From contig NZ_JAFUAG010000041.1 in the NCBI RefSeq assembly GCF_017464355.1, positions 248,001-312,000 of the forward strand: DNA of 64,000 nt, written 5' to 3'. The stretch is from Ruminococcus sp. (lineage in GTDB: Bacteria > Bacillota > Clostridia > Oscillospirales > Ruminococcaceae). Below are positions 17,497 to 25,311 of the stretch, piece by piece. The first letter of the stretch is position 1, and each line of letters starts with the position of its first letter. The notes under the pieces were generated by a model. That model made no database searches. It was not told the origin of the DNA and was given only the letters and a program-made list of their open reading frames with translations. The position numbers and the translations under genes were made by a program.

Positions 17497-18841
17497 TTTC
17501 CCTGCCCTCCTTTACTTTTGCCTTGTAACGCTTTATGGCAGCTCGTGTGGGCTGTATGGCGGTGTAATTTGCAATGGCATACTTGCTGCCCTTGTTCTTG
17601 AAGAATTCCACCATAGCGTCATCAAGGTCGGGCTTTACCACTATCTTTTCGGGGTCGTAGCCCGAGCATTTTATCCTTATGGCGATATCATATGCTCTCG
17701 TGCCGCTGGTGACAACTCTTGTCACATCATTGAATATGGAGAAATTGATATCCCATATCCAGGAAACATCGTGGCCGTCCGCCAGATTATCGTTAAGCAC
17801 GAAAAGCAGTTCCTTCTCGCCCTTGTGTTCGTTCATTACACGCAGGGTCATATTGGCGCCTACGGGGTTCTTTGCCAGATTTACCAGCAGCTCGCTGCCG
17901 TCTACCCTGAACTTTTCAAGTCTGCCGTTGTTTACCTCGAATTTCTCGAAAGTTTCATGCAGCACCTTTTTGTCAAAATTATACAGACTTGCTACAGTGT
18001 ACACCGCTGAGAGGTTATACACATAGTAAATGCTGTTGTGGCTTATCTTGTATTCCTCGCCCTCAAACTCAATGGAGGGTACATCAAGTCTGACGTTCTT
18101 TGCGGTGACATAGGGCTTTACGTTGCCAAAGTCGCATTTGGGACAACGGAACCTGCCCACATGGGAATACTGGTAGTAATCATACTTAAGTTCCTCGCCG
18201 CACCGCGGGCAGAACTTGCCTTCGCCGACTTCGTAGGGCTTGTCCGTGGCACCTGCGTAGCGGTCAACGCTGAAATAGAAGATATTCTTGTTTTGGGGAT
18301 TAGCGAGCCCCAGCCTTGAAACGTTGGGGTCATCGGCATTCAGCACCACATTGCCCTCAAAGGTCTCCAGAAATTTCTTGACCTTGAGTATCAGTGTCTC
18401 CACTTCGCCGTTTCGGTCAAGCTGGTCGCGGAAGAAATTGAGCAGCACCAGAGTTTCCAGCTTCATCTTGGAGAATATTACGGGCACATGGCTCTCGTCT
18501 ATCTCCAGCACCAGATAATCTGCCTTTACCCTGCCTTTCATATCGCAGTTCTGAAGCAGCAGGGAAGTTATGCCAGTGTCCAGATTATTACCCTGTTTAT
18601 TGGTGATTATCTTCTTGCCTGTGCTTTCAAATATGTGGTTGAGGTAGTTGGTAACGGATGTCTTTCCGTTGGTGCCTGTTACTGCTATTATTGGGCAGTC
18701 CACCTTGAAAGCCTTAAGGCAGTCCTTGTTTAGCTCCCAGAGTATCAGCCCCGGGGCATTGCCTGCGTCCCTGCCCAGCAGGTGCAGTGCTTTTACCATG
18801 AATTTGCCGAACCATATGGTCAGCGTGTTTTTTATGTTCAT
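17489..18841 (-). CDS. murT: Lipid II isoglutaminyl synthase, MurT subunit
   Basis: This 450-residue Mur-ligase-like enzyme activates the second peptide residue of lipid II and amidates it with GatD-derived ammonia. It shows the ATP-binding motif VTGTNGKTSV (residues 54-63), the Mur acid motif LEIDESHVP, a four-cysteine zinc ribbon (C211, C214, C233, C236) characteristic of MurT, and the C-terminal DUF1727 domain (RVDGSELLVNLAKNPVGANM). It lies 17 nt downstream of the SUKH gene and overlaps gatD. The pair implies amidated peptidoglycan in this organism. Confidence 0.93.
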   Translation of the reverse strand: MNIKNTLTIWFGKFMVKALHLLGRDAGNAPGLILWELNKDCLKAFKVDCPIIAVTGTNGKTSVTNYLNHIFESTGKKIITNKQGNNLDTGITSLLLQNCDMKGRVKADYLVLEIDESHVPVIFSKMKLETLVLLNFFRDQLDRNGEVETLILKVKKFLETFEGNVVLNADDPNVSRLGLANPQNKNIFYFSVDRYAGATDKPYEVGEGKFCPRCGEELKYDYYQYSHVGRFRCPKCDFGNVKPYVTAKNVRLDVPSIEFEGEEYKISHNSIYYVYNLSAVYTVASLYNFDKKVLHETFEKFEVNNGRLEKFRVDGSELLVNLAKNPVGANMTLRVMNEHKGEKELLFVLNDNLADGHDVSWIWDINFSIFNDVTRVVTSGTRAYDIAIRIKCSGYDPEKIVVKPDLDDAMVEFFKNKGSKYAIANYTAIQPTRAAIKRYKAKVKEGRENG

Positions 18842-18858
18842 ATCAGATCTCCGAAAAA

Positions 18859-19473
18859 TTAAAAATATTCTTTGTCTATGAATTTCATGCCGTTATTTAC
18901 CAGCATATCCAGAAACTCATCAAAGCTGTCTGCAATGACAGCTATCTGGTCAGGGTCGTGCAGAAATCTCACTATCTGCCCTACCTTGCCTTTTTCTGAG
19001 GGCGTAAAGTCCACAAAAAGAGAAGATGTACCCCCATTGTTCATGCAGTCCGAAAAGCAGAGCCACTTGATGTTCTCAGTATCGCTTGTGAGCCTGTCAT
19101 CGACATAAAGGGCTTTCTCCTCGGGACAGCCGTAATAGTCATACAGCATATCAGAAAGATTTTGAGCGTTATCCTTATCTCTCATAATATCTTCAAAGGA
19201 ATGAAGATGATAGGGATATTCGCCGTTGTCCACATCGGAACCGAAGAAATAATCTGTGGACTCATAGTCACCGTATTCACGGTAATAAGTGCCGTCTATC
19301 CTTTCAAGGATATCCATGAGAGTCTTTGGAAAAAGCGGAAAGACCGCGTAAAGCTCACGCTTCTGTTCCGCGGAAATGCCTGTGGCAACGCTCATAAGCT
19401 CGTCCCACTCTTCGCCGAGGTCATTATCGTGATAGGCTTTGCCAAGTGCTTTTATATATTCATCTGCATTCAT
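18859..19473 (-). CDS. SMI1/KNR4 (SUKH) family protein
   Basis: This 204-residue acidic protein resembles the SUKH superfamily: an N-terminal helical part with ELYAVFPLFPKTLMDILERIDGTY, then NIKWLCFSDCMNNGGTSSLFVDFTPSEKGKVGQIV and a C-terminal FDEFLDMLVNNG helix. SUKH proteins are often immunity proteins for contact-dependent toxins but also occur as general scaffolds. No toxin gene is nearby, and it sits 15 nt after the NUDIX gene and 17 nt before murT. Here it may be an orphan immunity protein carried in a housekeeping operon. Confidence 0.72.
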   Translation of the reverse strand: MNADEYIKALGKAYHDNDLGEEWDELMSVATGISAEQKRELYAVFPLFPKTLMDILERIDGTYYREYGDYESTDYFFGSDVDNGEYPYHLHSFEDIMRDKDNAQNLSDMLYDYYGCPEEKALYVDDRLTSDTENIKWLCFSDCMNNGGTSSLFVDFTPSEKGKVGQIVRFLHDPDQIAVIADSFDEFLDMLVNNGMKFIDKEYF

Positions 19474-19488
19474 CGTAGCTTTCCTTTC

Positions 19489-19950
19489 CTATCTGCCGAA
19501 GACCTCAAAATAACGCTTAAAAACAGGTCTTATGGGCGGAGATATCATTTCGATGTCGATTTCCTCGGGGCTGAAAAATCTCAGCTCCTCTATCTCCTCG
19601 GGCTGTGCCTTAAGTTCACCGTGGTAGTTTCGGCAGATGTAAATTATCTCCACATTCGATACCTCATCGCCGTTAGGGTAAACATAGTGAGCTTCCTTGC
19701 CTGAGTTCACATAGAAAAATTCCAGCTCGTCGGATATTATGCCTGTTTCCTCAAAAAGCTCTCTTGCAGCGCAATCTTCGATCTTTTCATCTATCTCCAC
19801 TGAGCCGCCTGCATATCCCCAGAGGTGGTTGTCGGTTCTTCTGCCAAGGAGAAGTCTGCCCTCGCTGTCAACGCATATCACACTTCCTGCGCACTGTATC
19901 AGGGTCTTGTGACCGACCAGTTTCCTCATATCGGAAATATAACCACTCAT
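19489..19950 (-). CDS. NUDIX hydrolase
   Basis: The 153-residue protein carries a complete NUDIX box, GGSVEIDEKIEDCAARELFEETGI (G-x5-E-x7-REx2EExG form), within CVDSEGRLLLGRRTDNHLWGYAGG. It hydrolyses a nucleoside-diphosphate-linked substrate, identity unknown. The ATG has AGGGAGGT 8 nt upstream. It is the first gene of the operon NUDIX-SUKH-murT-gatD-unknown and is preceded by a roughly 130-nt leader predicted to fold. Confidence 0.88.
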   Translation of the reverse strand: MSGYISDMRKLVGHKTLIQCAGSVICVDSEGRLLLGRRTDNHLWGYAGGSVEIDEKIEDCAARELFEETGIISDELEFFYVNSGKEAHYVYPNGDEVSNVEIIYICRNYHGELKAQPEEIEELRFFSPEEIDIEMISPPIRPVFKRYFEVFGR

Positions 19951-20081
19951 AACGCAGACCTCCCTAGCTTAGTACGGCGGCAGGGTTCGGTACCTGCATT
20001 ACTGTCACCCTCGTACAGCTGAAAGCTACGCCGTCTTTGACCGCTGCTGAAGCAAGGCTGTACACTCAGCGACAGCAGACC
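19951..20081 (-). ncRNA. Structured 5' leader of the NUDIX-murT-gatD operon, possible cis-regulatory RNA
   Basis: The transcript predicted from the promoter at 20088-20116 starts near 20081 and reads about 130 nt to the NUDIX ATG. It contains GUACAGC pairing with GCUGUAC, ACGGCG pairing with CGCCGU, and a GCAGG/CCUGC hairpin. The order of the first two helices (1-2-1'-2') implies a pseudoknot. The octamer AGGTCTGC occurs at the 5' end and again just after the Shine-Dalgarno. I do not recognise it as a known riboswitch, T-box or SRP RNA. Pairings are exact in sequence; function is inference. Confidence 0.45.
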
Positions 20082-20087
20082 TATTCT

Positions 20088-20116
20088 ATAATATAACAAA
20101 TCCTTCAAAATGTCAA
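20088..20116 (-). promoter_or_regulatory. Promoter of the NUDIX-murT-gatD operon
   Basis: Minus strand TTGACA (20111-20116), 17 nt, TATTAT (20088-20093). Confidence 0.78.
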
Positions 20117-20172
20117 TAGCGAACATGACAGAAGTTATGCTTTGCGATGAAGCTTATTCTCATTTCGTATGC

Positions 20173-20203
20173 TTGTCATTTTTATTATTCGGCTGCATAG
20201 TAT
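20173..20203 (+). promoter_or_regulatory. Possible promoter of the P-type ATPase gene
   Basis: TTGTCA (20173-20178) and TAGTAT (20198-20203) are 19 nt apart, a weak match, 38 nt before the start codon. Confidence 0.3.
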
Positions 20204-20240
20204 TAGATATACAACTTGTCTTACGGAAAGGAATGATGAT

Positions 20241-22895
20241 ATGTCAGGGATACTGGATATAGCCCTTGATGCTTCACAAGCTCATGAGCCACCGAGAGAA
20301 ACAAGAGGGCTTACTTCTGCAGAGGCTGAACACAGGAGGAGGACTCAGGGTGCAAATACTCTGGGCGGACGGAAGAAGAAAGGTGCTTTGAAAATATTTG
20401 CAGGTCAGTTCCATGATGTCATGGTCATGATACTGCTCGGTGCAACGGTGGTGTCTGTTCTGCTGGGGCAGTACCGTGATGCAATACCCATGGTAGCAGT
20501 GGTAATTATAAATGCATTTCTCGGGTTCATACAGGAGTACCGCTGCGAAAAGACCCTTGAAAAACTGGAAGAGATGACAGCGCCCTCAGCCCGCGTATAC
20601 CGTGACGGCAGACTTGTAAAGCTGCCCGCAGAAAGGCTTGTTTGCGGAGATGTGTACACCGTTGAAGCAGGGGACAGGATACCTGCGGACGGCTACATAA
20701 TCGAATGCCGGGGCTTTTGCTGTGATGAGTCTATCCTCACGGGAGAAGCCGAGCCCGCTGTAAAGCGCCCCCGCCGCGATGAGGTCGACTTTTCCTCACT
20801 GAATAAAGATCATATGGCATATATGGGAACTGTTGTCACAAAAGGCACAGCTGTCATAAATACCACAGCTATCGGCAAAAGCACACAAATGGGGCGGGTA
20901 TCTGTTATGCTGAACAGTATTGATGAGGAACTTACCCCTCTACAGAAAAAACTGGCTGAGCTTGGAAGAACACTGGCTGTTATATGCATAGTCATCTGCT
21001 TTATTGTTTTTATTGCAGGACTTCTGCAGGGTGAACCTTTGCTTGATATGGCCATGACAGGCATAACCATAGCTATCGCTGCTATCCCCGAGGGTCTGCC
21101 TGCGGCTGTTACCATAGCGCTTTCTCTGGCCGTGAGAAAAATGCTAAAGCGAAATGCCCTGGTGCATAGGCTTCATTCCGTTGAAACTCTTGGGTGTGCA
21201 TCTGTCATATGCACGGATAAAACGGGCACTATCACGCAGAATAAAATGAAAGTCACCGCAATTGCAGACAGCACGGGCAAGACATATGATATATCTTCAA
21301 TGGCTGGTGCAAGTTCTGAAAACATGAAAGAGCTGCTGACCTGCGGTGTGCTGTGCTGCAATGCTGTGCTTGAAGAAGTTCCGCCCTCACTTCTGAAAGC
21401 CAAAAACAGCCCCGAACGCTTTACCGCCCAGGGCGATCCCACCGAATGCGCCATAGCCGTAGCGGCAGCAGAACTTGGCATCAGGGCGGAGGATACAGTC
21501 TTCACACGCACCGATGAGATACCCTTTGACAGCGAGAGCCGTTCCATGACAGTGGTATGCCGTGATCCTTCGGGAAATGTTGTTTCCTTCAGAAAGGGAA
21601 GCGCTGATGTGATAATCAATGAATGTTCCCTAGCATTAACAGATAACGGAACAGTCAGCTTCGGCAGCGCCGAAAAGATGTCACTGCTGAGGGCGGGTGA
21701 CAGGCTTGCTGCTGAGGGACTGAGAGTTCTTGCTTTCAGCGAGGTAAGGGCAGGCAAAGCTGTTTTCCTCGGATTAATGGGAATGCAGGACCCTCTGCGG
21801 CCCGAGGCAGCAGCAGCTGTCCGCCAATGTGAGAGGGCAGGCATACGCACCGTGATGATAACAGGTGATCACAAGCTTACCGCCTCAGCCATAGCAAGAG
21901 AGGCAGGCATAATGAAGCAGGGAAGTCTTATACTGACAGGCAGCGAACTTGATGCCATATCAGATGAAAAGCTTGCAGACATCATAGATAACTGCTCTGT
22001 GTTCGCCCGTGTCACACCTGCCCATAAGCTTCGCATAGTCAGGGCTTTCAAGGCTAAGGGACATATATGTGCCATGACTGGTGACGGTGTCAACGATGCA
22101 CCTGCTGTCAAGGAAGCTGACATAGGTGTTTCCATGGGCATACAGGGAACGGAGGTAACAAAGCAGGCCGCAGATATTATCCTGCTCGATGATGATTTTG
22201 CCACCCTCGTAAGTGCCGTTGAGGACGGCAGAACTATCTATTCAAATATAAGGAAATTCGTGCGTTACATGATATCCAGCAACATAGGAGAAGTTGTAAC
22301 CATGTTCGGCGGGATACTCATGGGTCTGCCCATGGTCATGCTGCCTGCTCAGATACTTCTGGTCAACCTTGTGACGGACAGCCTGCCCGCTGTAGCCCTG
22401 GGTCTTGAACCTGCCGAAAAGACCATTATGGAACGGCGCCCCAGAAAGGAGAACGACAGCTTTTTCAGCGGCGGACTTTTGTGGCGTATGCTGCTGAGGG
22501 GGCTGCTCATAGGTATATGCACACTGGGGACTTTCTCAATGCTGCTGAAAGGGGACAGCTCTTTACAGACTGCCCGCACAGGGGCGCTTATAACCCTTGT
22601 GCTGAGCCAGCTTATCCATGTGTTTGAGTGCAAATCTGAGGAAAAGACTCTGTTCTCGGTGCCCTACTTTAACAACGGTTTCCTGCTGTTTGCGGTGATA
22701 ACATCGGCAGCTGCTTTGTTCGCAGGGATATATGTTCCTCTCCTCGGCAGACTGTTCAGCACGGCAGTTCCCGACCTGCGCTGTCTTTTAGTTTCTGTCG
22801 GCTCGGCTTTTCTGGTGCCTGTTCTTTCAGGTCTTGCAAATTCAGCAAAAAAGCTGCGCAGAAATGATACTTTTGAAATACCCGCCAGAGGATAA
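20241..22895 (+). CDS. Calcium-type P-type (P2) cation-transporting ATPase
   Basis: This 884-residue membrane pump has the P2-ATPase layout: an N-terminal cation-ATPase domain (LTSAEAEHRRRTQGANTL), the actuator motif CDESILTGEAEP, M4 motif AAIPEGLPAAVTIAL, phosphorylation site CTDKTGTITQ (Asp near residue 326), nucleotide-binding FDSESRSM, hinge MTGDGVNDAPAVKEAD, and a C-terminal group of membrane helices. The PEGLP motif fits SERCA-like calcium export, though manganese or Na/K-type transport cannot be excluded. The ATG at 20241 has AAAGGAA 8 nt upstream; a start 24 codons earlier would run through the possible promoter and lacks a site. It is monocistronic and divergent from the NUDIX operon. 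Confidence 0.9.
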   Translation: MSGILDIALDASQAHEPPRETRGLTSAEAEHRRRTQGANTLGGRKKKGALKIFAGQFHDVMVMILLGATVVSVLLGQYRDAIPMVAVVIINAFLGFIQEYRCEKTLEKLEEMTAPSARVYRDGRLVKLPAERLVCGDVYTVEAGDRIPADGYIIECRGFCCDESILTGEAEPAVKRPRRDEVDFSSLNKDHMAYMGTVVTKGTAVINTTAIGKSTQMGRVSVMLNSIDEELTPLQKKLAELGRTLAVICIVICFIVFIAGLLQGEPLLDMAMTGITIAIAAIPEGLPAAVTIALSLAVRKMLKRNALVHRLHSVETLGCASVICTDKTGTITQNKMKVTAIADSTGKTYDISSMAGASSENMKELLTCGVLCCNAVLEEVPPSLLKAKNSPERFTAQGDPTECAIAVAAAELGIRAEDTVFTRTDEIPFDSESRSMTVVCRDPSGNVVSFRKGSADVIINECSLALTDNGTVSFGSAEKMSLLRAGDRLAAEGLRVLAFSEVRAGKAVFLGLMGMQDPLRPEAAAAVRQCERAGIRTVMITGDHKLTASAIAREAGIMKQGSLILTGSELDAISDEKLADIIDNCSVFARVTPAHKLRIVRAFKAKGHICAMTGDGVNDAPAVKEADIGVSMGIQGTEVTKQAADIILLDDDFATLVSAVEDGRTIYSNIRKFVRYMISSNIGEVVTMFGGILMGLPMVMLPAQILLVNLVTDSLPAVALGLEPAEKTIMERRPRKENDSFFSGGLLWRMLLRGLLIGICTLGTFSMLLKGDSSLQTARTGALITLVLSQLIHVFECKSEEKTLFSVPYFNNGFLLFAVITSAAALFAGIYVPLLGRLFSTAVPDLRCLLVSVGSAFLVPVLSGLANSAKKLRRNDTFEIPARG

Positions 22896-22927
22896 AAACA
22901 GCTGACCCTGTCTATCAGGGTCAGCTG
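22894..22927 (-). terminator. Terminator of pyk (also closes the ATPase gene)
   Basis: CAGCTGACCCTG and CAGGGTCAGCTG form a perfect 12-bp stem with a TCTAT loop. The minus strand continues with TTTTT; the plus side has only TGTGTTTG. Confidence 0.85.
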
Positions 22928-22962
22928 TGTGTTTGTATGGAAAATATCAGCTGATCTGCAGC

Positions 22963-24381
22963 TTATGCTCTCTCTACCTTCATCAGGTTGGTGGTGCCGC
23001 TAATGCCAAGAGGTACACCTGCGGTGATAACGACCAGGTCGCCCTCCTTGAGGTAGCCCTTTTCCAGTGCGACTTCGATAGCTCTTGAAATAAGCTTATC
23101 GGTGTTGTCCATTTCCTCTACCAGGCCGGGGAGAACGCCCCAGGACATATTCATCTGGTGGCAGGTGACAGGGTCTGTGGTAAGACCGATAATAGGGCAG
23201 TCAGGTCTGTACTTGGAAAGGATACGGGCAGTTGCGCCACTCTTGGTAACTGTCAGTACAGCAGCTGCCTTAAGGTCGTGGGCGGTGGTAACAGTTGCAT
23301 GGCAGATAGCGTCGGTTATGCTGGGGTGGTCGATGTCGTCACGCTTCTGGAAACGGCGTACATAGTCTATGTCACCCTCAGTGGTCTCAGCTATAAGGCT
23401 CATGGTCTTTACGACGTCAACGGGGTATTTTCCTGCTGCGGTCTCGCCCGAGAGCATTATAGCAGAAGTACCGTCGTAGATAGCATTGGCAACGTCGGTT
23501 ATCTCTGCTCTGGTAGGGCGGGGATTTGTTATCATCGACTCCAGCATCTGTGTGGCGGTTATTACCTGCTTGCCTGCGTTGTAGGCCTTGTGGATCAGTT
23601 CTTTCTGGATAGCGGGTATCTTCTCAAAGGGTATCTCAACACCCATGTCACCGCGGGCAACCATTATGCCGTCAGCGGCTTCAAGTATCTCATCGATGTT
23701 CTCAACGCCCTCGGCATTTTCTATCTTGGCGATTATCCTGGGGTTGAACCAGCCCAGGCTCTGGGTGAACTTTCTCAGGTAGGTGACATCAGCGCCTGTT
23801 CTTACGAAAGAAGCTGCGATAAAGTCAAAGCCCATTTTAGCGCCGAAAGCCAGATCGGCCATGTCAGCATCTGAGATATAGGGCATGGAAAGCTTAACAC
23901 CGGGAACATTGATACCCTTGTGGTCGGAAACGACACCGCCGTGTATGACCTCGCACTGGATATCGGTCGAATCTATCTTTACAGCCTTCAGCTCGATAAC
24001 ACCGTCATTTATAAGTATCCTGGTACCTGTGGAAATGTCCTTGGGAAGTCTGGGGAAGGTTATGGAGCAGATAGTTTCATCGCCTTCAACATCTCTTGCT
24101 GTCAGGGTGAACGTATCACCGTCCTTGATAGTGACAGGCTTGTGATCCTTGAAATTTTTCAGCCTTATCTCAGGACCCTTGGTGTCCATGAGAGTTGCGA
24201 TGTTGAGCCCCATCTCATCTCTCAGACGGGTTATGGTCTCGAAACGCTGCTTGTGAACTTCATGGTCTGAATGTGAGAAATTGAAACGTGCCACGTCCAT
24301 ACCATTTTTCATCATATCTCTGAGTACGTTCTCATCGTCCGTTGCAGGACCGATAGTACATACTATTTTAGTTTTGCGCAT
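22963..24381 (-). CDS. pyk: Pyruvate kinase
   Basis: It converts phosphoenolpyruvate and ADP to pyruvate and ATP, the last step of glycolysis. The 472 residues begin RKTKIVCTIGPAT, contain RFNFSHSDHE, the catalytic signature IIAKIENAEGVENIDEI, DGIMVARGDMGVEIP and ATQMLESMI, and close with a C-terminal allosteric domain (GATARILSKYRPDCPIIGLT). It is the short type, without the extra PEP-utiliser domain found in many Bacilli. It is monocistronic with a consensus promoter and its own terminator. Confidence 0.95.
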   Translation of the reverse strand: MRKTKIVCTIGPATDDENVLRDMMKNGMDVARFNFSHSDHEVHKQRFETITRLRDEMGLNIATLMDTKGPEIRLKNFKDHKPVTIKDGDTFTLTARDVEGDETICSITFPRLPKDISTGTRILINDGVIELKAVKIDSTDIQCEVIHGGVVSDHKGINVPGVKLSMPYISDADMADLAFGAKMGFDFIAASFVRTGADVTYLRKFTQSLGWFNPRIIAKIENAEGVENIDEILEAADGIMVARGDMGVEIPFEKIPAIQKELIHKAYNAGKQVITATQMLESMITNPRPTRAEITDVANAIYDGTSAIMLSGETAAGKYPVDVVKTMSLIAETTEGDIDYVRRFQKRDDIDHPSITDAICHATVTTAHDLKAAAVLTVTKSGATARILSKYRPDCPIIGLTTDPVTCHQMNMSWGVLPGLVEEMDNTDKLISRAIEVALEKGYLKEGDLVVITAGVPLGISGTTNLMKVERA

Positions 24382-24417
24382 TACATAACATCTCCCGAAA
24401 AATTCAAATTTGTTTTT

Positions 24418-24446
24418 ATTATACTACTTTGCTAAAAATTTGTCAA
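24418..24446 (-). promoter_or_regulatory. Promoter of pyk
   Basis: Minus strand TTGACA (24441-24446), 17 nt, TATAAT (24418-24423), perfect consensus. Confidence 0.87.
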
Positions 24447-24519
24447 GCAATGTTTTGGTCAAAGAGCATGACAATTCAGTACAGTATTTGTAAAAAATCA
24501 ACGAAATGAGGAAATGGGC

Positions 24520-24548
24520 TTGACAAGTCTGCTAAAAAATGACATAAT
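24520..24548 (+). promoter_or_regulatory. Promoter of the 155-aa membrane protein gene
   Basis: TTGACA (24520-24525), 17 nt, CATAAT (24543-24548). Confidence 0.75.
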
Positions 24549-24620
24549 TAACTATACAGATATATACATCTTTTGGGTTGGGAGAAAAGATAGTTCCATA
24601 AGCGTTACAGGGGGCGGAAT

Positions 24621-25088
24621 ATGAATATGAAAAAGATAGGACTTGGTATGAGCATAATGATGGGTGTTACCCTCAGCCTTACCTTGTCTTTTGTCGGTAC
24701 GTTCACATCGGGCAGGTTCACACTGGTAGGATTTTTGCTGAGCTTTCTTGAAAGTCTGGTCATCAGCTTTGTGATAGGTTTCTTTGTACCGATGAAAAAG
24801 GTCGGCGATGCGGCCTGTGGGAAGCTGGGCATCATGGACAGACCACTTGCCTGCCGCTGTGTTGAGAGCCTGGTTTCAGACCTTATATATACACCGATAA
24901 TAACATTTGTAATGGTGTTCATGGCTTACAAGCAGGCCACTTCTCATGGTGTGCCACTGCGGTTCGGATCTATGCTGGGTGAGTCAATGGTCATCAGCCT
25001 GGTGGTAGCTTATCTCATTATTTTCCTGGTGACACCTAATTACATGAAGTTCCTGATGAAAAAGTACGGGAACGGCGAAAAAAAGTAG
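24621..25088 (+). CDS. Multi-pass membrane protein of unknown function
   Basis: This 155-residue protein has about four hydrophobic segments: GLGMSIMMGVTLSLTLSFVG, a second around residues 35-55 (LVGFLLSFLESLVISFVIGF), a third around 93-105 (YTPIITFVMVFMAY) and a fourth around 120-140 (MVISLVVAYLIIFLV). It ends in a basic tail (KFLMKKYGNGEKK). The repeated ES(L/M)VIS motif in helices two and four suggests an internal duplication. It may belong to the DUF2798-like group, but I am not sure. It is monocistronic, with a consensus promoter and a UUCG-loop terminator. Confidence 0.72.
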   Translation: MNMKKIGLGMSIMMGVTLSLTLSFVGTFTSGRFTLVGFLLSFLESLVISFVIGFFVPMKKVGDAACGKLGIMDRPLACRCVESLVSDLIYTPIITFVMVFMAYKQATSHGVPLRFGSMLGESMVISLVVAYLIIFLVTPNYMKFLMKKYGNGEKK

Positions 25089-25096
25089 CTTTTTCG

Positions 25097-25126
25097 GGAG
25101 CTGTGACTTCGGGTCACAGCTCCTTT
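25097..25126 (+). terminator. Terminator with UUCG loop
   Basis: GGAGCTGTGAC and GTCACAGCTCC pair around TTCGG and are followed by TTTT. Confidence 0.88.
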
Positions 25127-25194
25127 TGTATTGTTTGCACAATTTATCCTTGAAATAAAATGGAAGTTTGGAGAAAAAAATCGAGCCAAAGGTC

Positions 25195-25223
25195 TTGACA
25201 AAAAGTGAAAAAAGGTATAAACT
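25195..25223 (+). promoter_or_regulatory. Promoter of the heat-shock operon
   Basis: TTGACA (25195-25200), 17 nt, TAAACT (25218-25223). An alternative -10, TATAAA, lies at 25216-25221 with 15 nt spacing. It is immediately upstream of CIRCE. Confidence 0.6.
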
Positions 25224-25227
25224 ATAC

Positions 25228-25254
25228 TTAGCACTCGGGAAGAATGAGTGCTAA
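25228..25254. promoter_or_regulatory. CIRCE element (HrcA operator)
   Basis: TTAGCACTC, a 9-nt spacer and GAGTGCTAA match the CIRCE consensus exactly. HrcA binds it to repress the chaperone operon until heat stress. An additional half-site, GAGTGCTAA, occurs in direct orientation at 25269-25277, 14 nt further downstream. Confidence 0.97.
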
Positions 25255-25311
25255 CACCCGAAAGCTAAGAGTGCTAAACTGTAAGGCTTCAGGAAGCAGG
25301 ACGGTGATAGA

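Noticed and set aside
19951-20100. Possible SRP RNA, T-box or ykkC-type riboswitch
   Set aside because: Fragments such as CTAAGCTAGGGAGGT and GGTTCGG look familiar, but the SRP GGAAGGAAGCAGC element, the T-box GGGTGGNACC element and ykkC core motifs are absent.
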